Positions 9,941 through 17,074 of a stretch of DNA of 64,000 nt are shown piece after piece. The notes under the pieces were generated by a model, which was not told the DNA's origin, ran no database searches, and saw only the letters and a list, made by a program, of their open reading frames with translations. The DNA comes from an uncultured Holophaga sp. GTDB lineage: Bacteria > Acidobacteriota > Holophagae > Holophagales > Holophagaceae. Position 1 is the stretch's first letter. The number at the start of each line of letters is the position of its first letter. A program made the translations under genes and the position numbers. The stretch spans positions 178,501 through 242,500 of the forward strand of contig NZ_OY781925.1 in NCBI RefSeq assembly GCF_963677305.1, read 5' to 3'.

Positions 9941-10255
9941 TTGCCCCGTCGCCCCTGCTGCAAGCGTGTCGAGTCCACGCCCGAGGTCTGCTACTTCAAG
10001 CCGCGGGGGGTTCCCATGGCCTCCCTGGAGGAAGTCACGCTGCGGATGGAGGAGCTCGAGGCCCTCCGTCTCGCCCACCTGGAGGGGCTTTACCAGAAGG
10101 AGGCCGCCGAATCCATGGGGGTCTCCCGGGCCACCTTCGGACGAGTCCTGGAAGCGGCCCACATCAAGGTCGCCAAGGCCCTTGTGGAGGGCTGCGCCCT
10201 GCGGATCGACGGCGGAAGCTACACCGTGAAGGCCCCGGAGGAGACGGCGGACTGA
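9941..10255 (+). CDS. DUF134 helix-turn-helix regulator
   Basis: A 104-residue DUF134 protein. The start is TTG at 9941, giving the family's M-P-R-R opening and preceded by GGTGGAGG at seven bases. FKPRGVP, LRMEELEALRLAHLEGLYQKEA and MGVSRATFGRVLE match the conserved core, a sigma-70 region 4-like helix-turn-helix, and the end GCALRIDGG is typical. DUF134 genes in anaerobes often sit beside NifX/DiNase and MinD ATPase genes, as here about 2 kb downstream. It could regulate the palindromes before the flavoprotein or the cofactor cluster (inference). Confidence 0.85.
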   Translation: MPRRPCCKRVESTPEVCYFKPRGVPMASLEEVTLRMEELEALRLAHLEGLYQKEAAESMGVSRATFGRVLEAAHIKVAKALVEGCALRIDGGSYTVKAPEETAD

Positions 10256-10394
10256 GACCCCGCTGGGCCCTCTCTGCTTCCGGACCTCGATCCGGGCTTG
10301 GGTCGGTGTGGAAAAATTCATCATCCTGCCTCCCAGGTCGATGACAAGGAGGCCACCCTTGCCAACTCCGCCCTCTGGAGCCCGAAGGGTGAGC

Positions 10395-10427
10395 TTGACA
10401 CGAGAAAATATATCCATATGGTTATAT
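10395..10427 (+). promoter_or_regulatory. Promoter with overlapping palindromic operator before the SQR-like gene
   Basis: TTGACA at 10395-10400 is a consensus -35 box. The likely -10 region overlaps a 20-base palindrome at 10408-10427, ATATAtCCAT/ATGGtTATAT, with one symmetric mismatch pair. This layout suggests repression by a dimeric regulator of the ArsR or a similar type. Confidence 0.5.
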
Positions 10428-10447
10428 AAACAATACTGGAGGACTCT

Positions 10448-11896
10448 ATGACTCCACGGGTCGTGGTTCTGGGCGCTGGCGTGGCGGGGCACACCGCCGC
10501 GGCCTTCCTCAAGAAGTGGCTGGGGTCCGGGGGCGAGGTCACGGTCATCTCCCCGAGACCGGACTACAACTGGATTCCCTCCAACGTCTGGGTTGGTGTG
10601 GGCCTCCTCAAGGAAAAGCAGGTGCTCTTCCCCCTGGCCCCCATCTATGCCAAGGCCGGCATCCGCTTCATCCAGGCCAAGGCCACGGCCATCCATCCAG
10701 AGGGGAGCGGCGCCATTCCCGAGCCCTTCGTGGCCTACGAGGGTCCCGAGGGCGCGGGCCAGGTCCCCTACGACTTCCTCATCAACGCCACGGGGCCCCG
10801 CCTGGCCTTCGAGAGCACGCCGGGCCTGGGACCTGACCAGGGCGGCTACAGCCACTCAGTCTGCACCGCCCCCCATGCAACCCATGCCTCCGCCGCCCTG
10901 GACGAGGTCGTGGCCCGCATGAAAGCCGGTGAGAAGCAGCGCTTCCTCGTGGGCACCGGGCACGGTCTCTGTACCTGCCAGGGGGCCGCCTTCGAGTACA
11001 TCGTCAACCTGGAGTTCAATCTGCGGGCCCGGGGAGTCCGGGACATGGCCGAGATCACCTACGTCAGCAATGAGTACGAGGTGGGCGACTTCGGCATGGG
11101 CGGGGTCCACATCCCCAGGGGGGGCTACATCACCCCCAGCCGGATCTTCACCGAGTCCCTCTTCGCAGAGCGTGGGATCCGCTGGATCACCCAGGCCCAC
11201 ACCAAGGCCGTGGAAAAGGACCGGATCCACATGGAGTTCCTCGATGGCGGGGAAGGCGAGGAGGGCTATGACTTCGCCATGCTCCTGCCCCCCTTCAAGG
11301 GGGTCGGGCTGAAGGCCTTCGACCGGGAAGGGATGGAGATCACGGATCGCCTCTTCGCCCCCAGCGGCTTCATGAAGGTGGACGGCGACTACACTCCCAA
11401 ACCCTACGAGCAGTGGCGGGCCGGAGACTGGCCAAGGACCTATCAGAGCCAGGCCTACCCCAACCTCTTCGCGGCAGGCATCGCCTTCGCCCCTCCGCAC
11501 CCCATCTCACGCCCCCGTCAGAGCCCCAACGGCACCAGCATCACCCCCGCCCCTCCCCGGACCGGCATGCCCAGCGCCATGATCGCCAAGGCCGTCGCCC
11601 GCAGCATCGTCGACATGATCCATGGCGCTGCGGAGCCGACCCAGCGGGCCTCCATGGCAGAGATGGGCGCGGCCTGCGTGGCCTCCGCCGGGGCCAACCC
11701 CTTCACCGGCACTGCAGCGACCATCACCGTCTACCCCATCGTGCCTGACTTCGAGCGCTTCCCCGACTATGGTCGGGATCCGGCCCTGACCTTCGGCGAG
11801 ATCGGACTGGCGGGGCACTGGATCAAGATCCTGCTGCACCACATGTTCATCTACAAGGCCAAGATGCTGCCCTTCTGGTCCCTCATCCCGGAGTGA
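10448..11896 (+). CDS. Sulfide:quinone oxidoreductase-like flavoprotein
   Basis: A 482-residue two-Rossmann-fold flavoprotein. The N-terminal VVVLGAGVAGHTAA binds FAD; NATGPR and the late NLFAAGIAFAPP are the usual second-dinucleotide and FAD regions. Cysteines in SVCTAPHA and GLCTCQGAAFEY are candidates for the sulfide-oxidising redox pair of the SQR family. The C-terminus is amphipathic (HWIKILLHHMFIYKAKMLPFW), fitting a membrane-surface quinone reductase. GGAGG precedes the ATG. It is followed two bases later by a 54-codon ORF. The SQR activity is inferred from family resemblance; the exact SQR type is not assigned. Confidence 0.75.
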   Translation: MTPRVVVLGAGVAGHTAAAFLKKWLGSGGEVTVISPRPDYNWIPSNVWVGVGLLKEKQVLFPLAPIYAKAGIRFIQAKATAIHPEGSGAIPEPFVAYEGPEGAGQVPYDFLINATGPRLAFESTPGLGPDQGGYSHSVCTAPHATHASAALDEVVARMKAGEKQRFLVGTGHGLCTCQGAAFEYIVNLEFNLRARGVRDMAEITYVSNEYEVGDFGMGGVHIPRGGYITPSRIFTESLFAERGIRWITQAHTKAVEKDRIHMEFLDGGEGEEGYDFAMLLPPFKGVGLKAFDREGMEITDRLFAPSGFMKVDGDYTPKPYEQWRAGDWPRTYQSQAYPNLFAAGIAFAPPHPISRPRQSPNGTSITPAPPRTGMPSAMIAKAVARSIVDMIHGAAEPTQRASMAEMGAACVASAGANPFTGTAATITVYPIVPDFERFPDYGRDPALTFGEIGLAGHWIKILLHHMFIYKAKMLPFWSLIPE

Positions 11897-11898
11897 AC

Positions 11899-12063
11899 AT
11901 GCCCAGCCCCGCCCCCTACGCCACCGAGTCCCGGGCTCAGAGCCTGCACGCGACCAAGCCCACCCTCCTGACCCGCTACATCCGCACCTGCATTCCTTGG
12001 CAGATGATCCGCTTCGCCCGGATCAACCTCAAGATGTTCCGGGTGATCTTCAAGAGCCACTGA
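11899..12063 (+). CDS. 54-residue basic protein coupled to the SQR-like gene
   Basis: An open frame starts two bases after the flavoprotein stop, so translation is probably coupled. The product is 54 residues and basic; its C-terminal half (TRYIRTCIPWQMIRFARINL and the following KMFRVIFKSH) is amphipathic with one cysteine. Codon use (mostly C/G third positions) resembles the neighbours. No known family was recognised. It could be a membrane-surface helper of the oxidoreductase. Confidence 0.55.
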   Translation: MPSPAPYATESRAQSLHATKPTLLTRYIRTCIPWQMIRFARINLKMFRVIFKSH

Positions 12064-12090
12064 TCCAGCGGAAAGTTGCCTCTTGATATT

Positions 12091-12129
12091 TTGAACATTT
12101 GCTCAATACTGCTATTGAGCACGTGCTCA
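12091..12129 (+). promoter_or_regulatory. Tandem palindromic operators before the cofactor/ATPase cluster
   Basis: Two similar inverted repeats lie 23 bases apart: TTGAACATTTGCTCAA (12091-12106) and TTGAGCACGTGCTCAG (12114-12129), the latter containing a perfect 14-base palindrome. Between them TGCTCAATA and TATTGAGCA (12100-12121) form another inverted repeat, and an outer pair (TCTTGATAT / ATATCAAGA) frames the region at 12081-12140. Spacing of about two helical turns suggests cooperative binding by a dimeric ArsR/SmtB-like or DUF134 regulator. Confidence 0.6.
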
Positions 12130-12147
12130 GTATATCAAGAGGCGCCC

Positions 12148-12513
12148 ATGACCCGCATCGCCATCACCAGCGAAGGTCCCACGCTCCAGGATGCCGTAGA
12201 CCCCCGCTTCGGCCGGGCCGGTGGCTTTATGGTGGTGGACTCCGAGACCCTCGAATCCACTTATGTCGACAACGGATCCACTCAGACCCTGGCCCAGGGG
12301 GCAGGGATCCAGGCTGCGGAGAACATCTCCAGGGCCGGGGCAGAGGTCCTGCTGACCGGGTTCGTGGGCCCCAAGGCCTTCGCCGCCCTCCAGGCTGCAG
12401 GCATCCGGGTGGCCCAGAACCTGGAGAACCTGACGGTGGGTGAGGCGGTAGCCCGATTCAGGGCCGGACAGGTCGAGTTCGCGCAGGCCCCCAACAGCGA
12501 GGCCCGGGCATGA
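12148..12513 (+). CDS. NifX/NifB-type dinitrogenase iron-molybdenum cofactor-binding protein
   Basis: A 121-residue DiNase-FeMo-co-family protein (RNase H-like fold). MTRIAITSEGPTLQDAVDPRFGRA is the characteristic opening, and AEVLLTGFVGPKAFAALQAAGI and the following EAVARF helix complete the fold. The ATG at 12148 has AGAGG five bases upstream. No nitrogenase genes are present, so it probably binds another Fe-S or Mo cluster. Its stop overlaps the start of the next ATPase gene (ATGA), showing tight coupling. It heads the cluster behind the tandem operators. Confidence 0.88.
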   Translation: MTRIAITSEGPTLQDAVDPRFGRAGGFMVVDSETLESTYVDNGSTQTLAQGAGIQAAENISRAGAEVLLTGFVGPKAFAALQAAGIRVAQNLENLTVGEAVARFRAGQVEFAQAPNSEARA

Positions 12514-13379
12514 TCGTCGCCATCGCCAGCGGCAAGGGCGGCACCGGCAAGACCAGCGTGAGCGCCTCCCTCGCCGCCGTCTGGGAGCGTCCCTGCCTGG
12601 CGGTGGACCTGGATGTGGAGGAGCCCAACCTCCACCTCTTCCTGGAACCCCGCCTGCTCTCGACCGAGACCGTGACCCTGGAGGTCCCGGTGCTGGACGA
12701 GACGCGCTGCACCCTCTGCGGCGCCTGCAAGGAGTTCTGCCAGTTCAAGGCCATCGCCCTCTTCGGGAAGAACCTGATGGTCATGCCGGACATGTGCCAC
12801 GGCTGCGGGGGCTGCTTCGAGGTCTGTCCCACGGGCGCCCTGCAGCGGGGCAGCCGGGAGCTGGGCGTCATGGAGATCGGCCACAGCCGGGGAAGCATCC
12901 CCTGTCTGACAGGGAGACTCCGCATCGGGGAGTCCATGAGCCCGCCCCTGATGCGGCACATCCGGCGCCGCATGCTGGAGATGGGCACCGACATGAACGC
13001 CGACATCCTCATCGATGCCCCTCCGGGGGTGAGTTGCCCGGCCATGAACGCCGTCCAGGACAGTGATGTGATCCTCCTGGTCACCGAGCCCACCCCCTTC
13101 GGGTTCCATGACTTCCAGCTCGCCTGGGAGGCCTTCGCCCCCCTGGGCAAGCCCATGGGGGTGGTGGTGAACCGGGCGGGCCTCGGCGACGACAGGGTCT
13201 ATGCCTTCTGCACCGAGAAGGGGCTTCCGATCCTGGCCGAGATCCCCTACCGCCGGGAGATCGCCGAGCACTATGCCCGGGGCGGCCTCCTGGCCGAGAT
13301 CGACCGGGAGATGTCCCTCTGCTTCGCCAGGCTCCATGAAGGCCTGGACCGCATCCACCGGGGAGTAGCCCATGCGTGA
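12510..13379 (+). CDS. MinD-family ATPase with inserted 2[4Fe-4S] ferredoxin domain (first copy)
   Basis: A 289-residue P-loop protein. SGKGGTGKTS is the deviant Walker A of ParA/MinD ATPases. Residues ~65-115 insert a two-cluster ferredoxin (CTLCGACKEFCQ and CHGCGGCFEVCP). The later DILIDAPPGVSCP and LLVTEPTPFGFHD are the Walker B and switch regions. In sulfate reducers such paired ATPases work with the orange protein (ORP) complex; a role in cluster assembly or electron-gated ATP hydrolysis is inferred. It overlaps both neighbours by a few bases. Confidence 0.9.
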   Translation: MIVAIASGKGGTGKTSVSASLAAVWERPCLAVDLDVEEPNLHLFLEPRLLSTETVTLEVPVLDETRCTLCGACKEFCQFKAIALFGKNLMVMPDMCHGCGGCFEVCPTGALQRGSRELGVMEIGHSRGSIPCLTGRLRIGESMSPPLMRHIRRRMLEMGTDMNADILIDAPPGVSCPAMNAVQDSDVILLVTEPTPFGFHDFQLAWEAFAPLGKPMGVVVNRAGLGDDRVYAFCTEKGLPILAEIPYRREIAEHYARGGLLAEIDREMSLCFARLHEGLDRIHRGVAHA

Positions 13380-14235
13380 GATCGTCGTCATCAGCGGCAA
13401 GGGGGGCACCGGCAAGACCTCCCTCACCGCAGCCTTCGCCCACCTGGCCCAGTCGAAGGTCATCTGTGATCTGGATGTGGACGCCCCCGATCTCCACCTC
13501 CTCCTGGGGCCCAGCCCCGAGCGGCAGGGGGCCTTCCTCTCGGGCAACGAAGCCATCATCGACCTGGCAACCTGCAGAAGCTGCGGGCTCTGCCTGGAGA
13601 AGTGCCGATTCGGGGCCATCACCCGCGAGGGGGACACCTTCAGGGTGGATGCGACCCGCTGCGAGGGCTGCAAGGTCTGTGTCGCCCTCTGTCCCCGCAG
13701 TGCCATCGACTTCCAGGACCGGCTCTGCGGGTCATGGTACGAGAGCGGAACCCGCTTCGGCCCCATGGTCCACGCCCAGCTCTTCCCGGGGCAGGAGAAC
13801 TCCGGGCAACTGGTCACCCTGCTCAAGAAGAAGGCTCGGGATCTGGCCGAGGCCCACGGGCTGGACCTGATCCTGAGTGATGGGTCTCCGGGGATCGGCT
13901 GCCCGGTCATCGCCTCCCTCTCCCAGGCCAGCTTGGCTGTCATCGTGACCGAACCGACCCCCTCTGGGATCCATGACCTGGAGCGGGTGGCCAGCCTCTG
14001 CGACCACTTCCGGATACGGGTGGCGGTGATCGTCAACAAGTGGGACCTGCACCCGGGGAAGACGGAGGCCATCGAGCAGCTCTGCACGGCTCGGGGCTAT
14101 GCCCTGGCAGGGCGGCTGCCCCACGACACCGTTGTGGCCCAGGCCATGGTCCAGCGGAAAGCCATCACCGAGCTGGAAGATCATCCCTTTGCCGGAGAGG
14201 TCCGGCAGATCTGGACGCGTTTGAACACTTTATAA
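13372..14235 (+). CDS. MinD-family ATPase with inserted 2[4Fe-4S] ferredoxin domain (second copy)
   Basis: A 287-residue paralogue of the preceding gene, overlapping it by eight bases. It has Walker A SGKGGTGKTS, ferredoxin motifs CRSCGLCLEKCR and CEGCKVCVALCP, and the LILSDGSPGIGCP and VTEPTPSGIHD motifs. The two ATPases probably form a heterodimer. An AT-rich 22-base gap with AAGGA separates it from the next cofactor-binding gene. Confidence 0.9.
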   Translation: MREIVVISGKGGTGKTSLTAAFAHLAQSKVICDLDVDAPDLHLLLGPSPERQGAFLSGNEAIIDLATCRSCGLCLEKCRFGAITREGDTFRVDATRCEGCKVCVALCPRSAIDFQDRLCGSWYESGTRFGPMVHAQLFPGQENSGQLVTLLKKKARDLAEAHGLDLILSDGSPGIGCPVIASLSQASLAVIVTEPTPSGIHDLERVASLCDHFRIRVAVIVNKWDLHPGKTEAIEQLCTARGYALAGRLPHDTVVAQAMVQRKAITELEDHPFAGEVRQIWTRLNTL

Positions 14236-14257
14236 TTATTTAATAAAGGACTCTCCC

Positions 14258-14635
14258 ATGAGCAACAGCACCCGCATCGCCATCCCCTCCGCCCTGCCCG
14301 GCGGTCTCCAGGCCGGTCTCGGTCAGCACTTCGGCCACTGCGACCTCTACACCATCGTGGATGTGGAGGGCGGCAAGGTCACCGCCGTCAGCACCCTGCC
14401 CAATGTCCCCCACCAGCAGGGTGGTTGCATGGCCCCCGTCCAGCACCTGGCCTCCAACGGGGTCAACGCCCTCATCGCCGGGGGCATGGGCCTGCGGCCC
14501 CTGATGGGCTTCAACCAGGTGGGCATCGAGGTCTACCACGGTGGTATTGCCGAGGATGTGGACAGCGCGGTCAAGTCCTGGCTGCTGGGCGCCCTGCCCC
14601 GTTTCACACGCGACCAGACCTGCGGCGGGCACTGA
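14258..14635 (+). CDS. NifX/NifB-type cofactor-binding protein (second copy)
   Basis: A 125-residue DiNase-family protein. GLGQHFGHCDLYTIVDV is the usual cofactor-site loop, with His and Cys residues that could hold a metal cluster, and QGGCMAPVQHLASNGVNALIAGGMG is a second conserved region. The Cys/His content (HFGHC, QGGC, TCGGH) is higher than in the first copy, suggesting this one carries the metal cluster. AAGGA lies seven bases before the ATG, and the stop overlaps the next gene's start. Confidence 0.88.
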   Translation: MSNSTRIAIPSALPGGLQAGLGQHFGHCDLYTIVDVEGGKVTAVSTLPNVPHQQGGCMAPVQHLASNGVNALIAGGMGLRPLMGFNQVGIEVYHGGIAEDVDSAVKSWLLGALPRFTRDQTCGGH

Positions 14636-14994
14636 TGCGGATCGCCCTCGTCACCCGCCGCCAGGCGGAGCTCGGCCCCTTCGCCGAGGCCCTGGCTGCG
14701 CGGGGTGCCAGCATCGACTGGCTCCCCAGCGCCGCCCAGGCTGTGGAGGAGGCCCTGAGCCTCCCCCGGCAGATGGTCATCCTGGATGACCCCGAGGGGG
14801 CATTCCGGACCCACCTCTCGGATCTGATGGAAGCCAACCCCATGCTCCACACCGCCGTCCTCACCCCCATGGAGGAGGAGGCCTTCCACGAAGCCAGCGA
14901 GGGACTGGGCGTGCTCTGCGCCCTGCCCCCCACCCCGGGTGACCGGGATGCCGCGGACCTCCTCTCCAGGCTGCAGAGCCTGGGGGCCTGCTGA
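14635..14994 (+). CDS. Small receiver-like protein of unknown function
   Basis: A 119-residue product starting inside the TGATG overlap with the previous gene. The pattern of short beta strands and helices (RIALVTR, MVILDDP, HTAVLTPM) resembles a CheY-type receiver. Only one acidic cluster (ILDDP) is kept and the conserved lysine is missing, so phosphorylation is doubtful. It is probably a regulator or scaffold of the cluster. No named family was recognised. Confidence 0.55.
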   Translation: MRIALVTRRQAELGPFAEALAARGASIDWLPSAAQAVEEALSLPRQMVILDDPEGAFRTHLSDLMEANPMLHTAVLTPMEEEAFHEASEGLGVLCALPPTPGDRDAADLLSRLQSLGAC

Positions 14995-15009
14995 GAGGAC
15001 TTCCCCAGA

Positions 15010-15525
15010 ATGGACAGCACACCCCTCGCCCTGGACCAGACCCGCCTCGAGGAAACCCGGGGAGCCCTCCACGAGCACTGCGTGGTCTGCTGGGACCGCC
15101 ACCCCTTCGGCCTCAAGGTGGCGTACCGGGCCGTGGACGAGCGGACGGTGGAGGGCACCTTCGCCTGTGGCAAGTCCTATGAGGGCTATGCCGATGTCCT
15201 GCACGGCGGCATCGTCGCCGGCCTGCTGGACGGAGCCATGGCCAACTGCCTCCTGGCCATGGGGGTGGAGGCCTACACGGTGGACCTCCGCCTGCGCTTC
15301 CGGGGCGCCGTCCGGACCGGGGAGGAGGCCCTCATCCGGGGACACTGGGTCCGGAGTGCCGGCCCCCTCCACCTCCTCCAAGCCACCCTCTCCCAGGGGG
15401 GCAAGCCCCTGGTGAGCGCCCGGGCCAAGTTCTTCAAGGGTCGGCCTGGCCCGGGGGGTGGGCGGCTGGCCGAGGGGACGGCCACCCGGGAGCTGATCCG
15501 GGCCTCCATGGGAGGCCTGCGATGA
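15010..15525 (+). CDS. PaaI-like hotdog thioesterase
   Basis: A 171-residue single hotdog domain. HCVVCWDRHPFGLKV, then YADVLHGGIVAGLLDGAMANC (the HGG-x-x-x-x-x-x-D active-site helix) and VDLRLRFRGAVRTGEE match PaaI/YbgC-type acyl-CoA thioesterases. The opening two cysteines with a histidine (HCVVCW) are a feature of a subgroup found in anaerobes. The substrate is unknown. GAGG precedes the ATG, and its stop overlaps the bioB start by four bases, so it may hydrolyse an acyl intermediate linked to biotin or lipoate supply (inference). Confidence 0.78.
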   Translation: MDSTPLALDQTRLEETRGALHEHCVVCWDRHPFGLKVAYRAVDERTVEGTFACGKSYEGYADVLHGGIVAGLLDGAMANCLLAMGVEAYTVDLRLRFRGAVRTGEEALIRGHWVRSAGPLHLLQATLSQGGKPLVSARAKFFKGRPGPGGGRLAEGTATRELIRASMGGLR

Positions 15526-16544
15526 CCCGGGCCGCGCCTTCTCCCGGCAGCATCCGGGCCATCCACGACCTCCCCTTCCCCGAACTGGTCCGCCGGGCCA
15601 TGGAGACCCACCGCCAGCACTGGGACCCCCTCCAGCTCCAGCTCTGCGTCCTGGACGCCCTGAAGACCGGTGCCTGCTCCGAAGACTGCGCCTACTGTGC
15701 CCAGAGCGCCCACCACGTCACCGAGCTCAAGCCCGATCCCCTCAAGGACACGGAGCGGGTGCTCGAAGGGGCCCGCAGGGCCCTCCAGTCGGGTGCCAGC
15801 CGCTACTGCATGGCCACCTCGGGCCGGGCCCTCCCCGAGGGCCCTGACTTCGAGCGGGTCCTGGAGATCATTGGCCGGGTCGCGGACCTGGGCCTGGAGC
15901 CCTGCGTCAGCCTGGGGCTCATCACAGCGTCCCAGGCCCGTCGCCTGAAGTCCGCCGGATGCGCCATCTACAACCACAACCTGGACAGCAGCCGGGCGGT
16001 CTACGAGCGGATCGTCTCCACCCACACCTTCGACGAGCGTCTGGGCACCATCCGGGCGGTCCGGGACGCGGGCCTCCAGGTCTGCTGCGGCGGAATCCTG
16101 GGCCTGGGCGAGTCCGTGGAGGACAGGGTCCACTTCCTCCACGAGCTGGCCAGCCTGGACCCCCTTCCCGATGCCATCCCCCTGAACATCCTGGTGCCCA
16201 TCCCGGGGACCCCCCTGGAGGGGATGCCCCCGGTGTCGCCTATCGAGGTCATCCGCATGGTGGCCAGCGCCCGCATCCTCTTCCCCACCAGCCGCATCCG
16301 GCTGGCCGCAGGGCGGAGCAGCCTGAGCCAGGAGGCCCAGGCCCTGGCCTTCCTGTGCGGCGCCAACTCGATCTTCACCGGGGAGAAGCTCCTCACCACC
16401 CCGGGGAGCTCCGCAGAAGCTGACCACAGCCTTCTGGCCTCCCTGGGGATGTCCCTGGAGGCCACTGCGGCACCCCAGCCCATCCAACCCGCGGGGAGGC
16501 TCCCCGCCGCTCCCGATAGAGGAGGACACCATGCCACGATATGA
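15522..16544 (+). CDS. bioB: Biotin synthase (radical SAM)
   Basis: A 340-residue BioB that inserts sulfur into dethiobiotin. GACSEDCAYCAQS holds the radical-SAM CxxxCxxC cluster, and further cysteines plus NHNLDSS, NILVPIPGTPLEG and LAAGRSSLS match the family. The last ~30 residues (PAAPDRGGHHATI end) are not conserved, and the gene overlaps the next start by 14 bases. No other bio gene is adjacent, so it sits alone among Fe-S genes. A specialised sulfur-insertion role cannot be excluded, but the sequence looks like a true BioB. Confidence 0.88.
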   Translation: MTRAAPSPGSIRAIHDLPFPELVRRAMETHRQHWDPLQLQLCVLDALKTGACSEDCAYCAQSAHHVTELKPDPLKDTERVLEGARRALQSGASRYCMATSGRALPEGPDFERVLEIIGRVADLGLEPCVSLGLITASQARRLKSAGCAIYNHNLDSSRAVYERIVSTHTFDERLGTIRAVRDAGLQVCCGGILGLGESVEDRVHFLHELASLDPLPDAIPLNILVPIPGTPLEGMPPVSPIEVIRMVASARILFPTSRIRLAAGRSSLSQEAQALAFLCGANSIFTGEKLLTTPGSSAEADHSLLASLGMSLEATAAPQPIQPAGRLPAAPDRGGHHATI

Positions 16545-16749
16545 CGGTACCGGCCCCATGGGCCAGGGCAGCAGGACCGGCTTCGGCAGAGGCAACTGCG
16601 CCCCCCGCCCGACACACGCCAGCGACAGCCCAGGGGCAGCCCCCCTGACGCCCACCCCCGGGCAGGGACTCCGTCGCGGTGGAGGCCGCGGCATGGGTCC
16701 CTGCGGTTGCGGACAGCGCCGGGGCCCGGGCGGCTGCAACGGGCGCTGA
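16531..16749 (+). CDS. DUF5320-type Gly/Cys-rich mini-protein
   Basis: A 72-residue protein beginning MPRYDGTGPMGQGSRTGFG, the standard opening of DUF5320 proteins that accompany NifX/MinD genes in anaerobes. The rest is low in complexity, rich in Gly, Pro and Arg, ending MGPCGCGQRRGPGGC. The cysteines suggest metal or cluster binding. GAGGAGG gives it a strong ribosome binding site within the bioB coding end. Confidence 0.75.
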   Translation: MPRYDGTGPMGQGSRTGFGRGNCAPRPTHASDSPGAAPLTPTPGQGLRRGGGRGMGPCGCGQRRGPGGCNGR

Positions 16750-16759
16750 CAGGAGCACC

Positions 16760-17074
16760 ATGGAAATCCAACGAGCCCTCGACCACTACACGGGCCGCTC
16801 TGGCATGCGCCTCAACTGCGCCCAGGCCGTGGCCGCAGCCTTCGGCCACGATCCGGCGACCTTCGCCTCCTGCGGGAGGGGACAGGCTCCGGAAGGCTGG
16901 TGCGGGGCCGCCTTCGCCGCCGCCCACCTGAGCGGCAACCCATCCGCCATCCACGATGCCTTCGAGAAGAAGGCCGGTGCCATCACCTGCAGGGAGATCC
17001 GGCAGGCCCGGCTCCTGCCCTGCGCCGCCTGCGTGGAGACCGCCGCCCGCCTCACCAAGGAGCTTCAGCCATGA
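16760..17074 (+). CDS. C-GCAxxG-C-C family putative redox protein
   Basis: A 104-residue member of the 'C_GCAxxG_C_C' family (RLNCAQAVAAAFG, SCGRGQAPEGWCGAAFAAAHL, TCREI, PCAACVE). Five or more conserved cysteines with no Walker motif suggest a redox or cluster-handling role. The ATG at 16760 is preceded by AGGAG. The stop overlaps the next start (ATGA). Family members lie near anaerobic electron-transfer genes, and the biochemistry is unknown. Confidence 0.8.
   Translation: MEIQRALDHYTGRSGMRLNCAQAVAAAFGHDPATFASCGRGQAPEGWCGAAFAAAHLSGNPSAIHDAFEKKAGAITCREIRQARLLPCAACVETAARLTKELQP

Noticed and set aside
16531..16749. The Gly/Pro-rich DUF5320 frame as a spurious shadow of bioB
   Set aside because: It starts with a strong GAGGAGG and the conserved DUF5320 opening, overlaps bioB by only 14 bases and fits the context, so it was kept as a gene.
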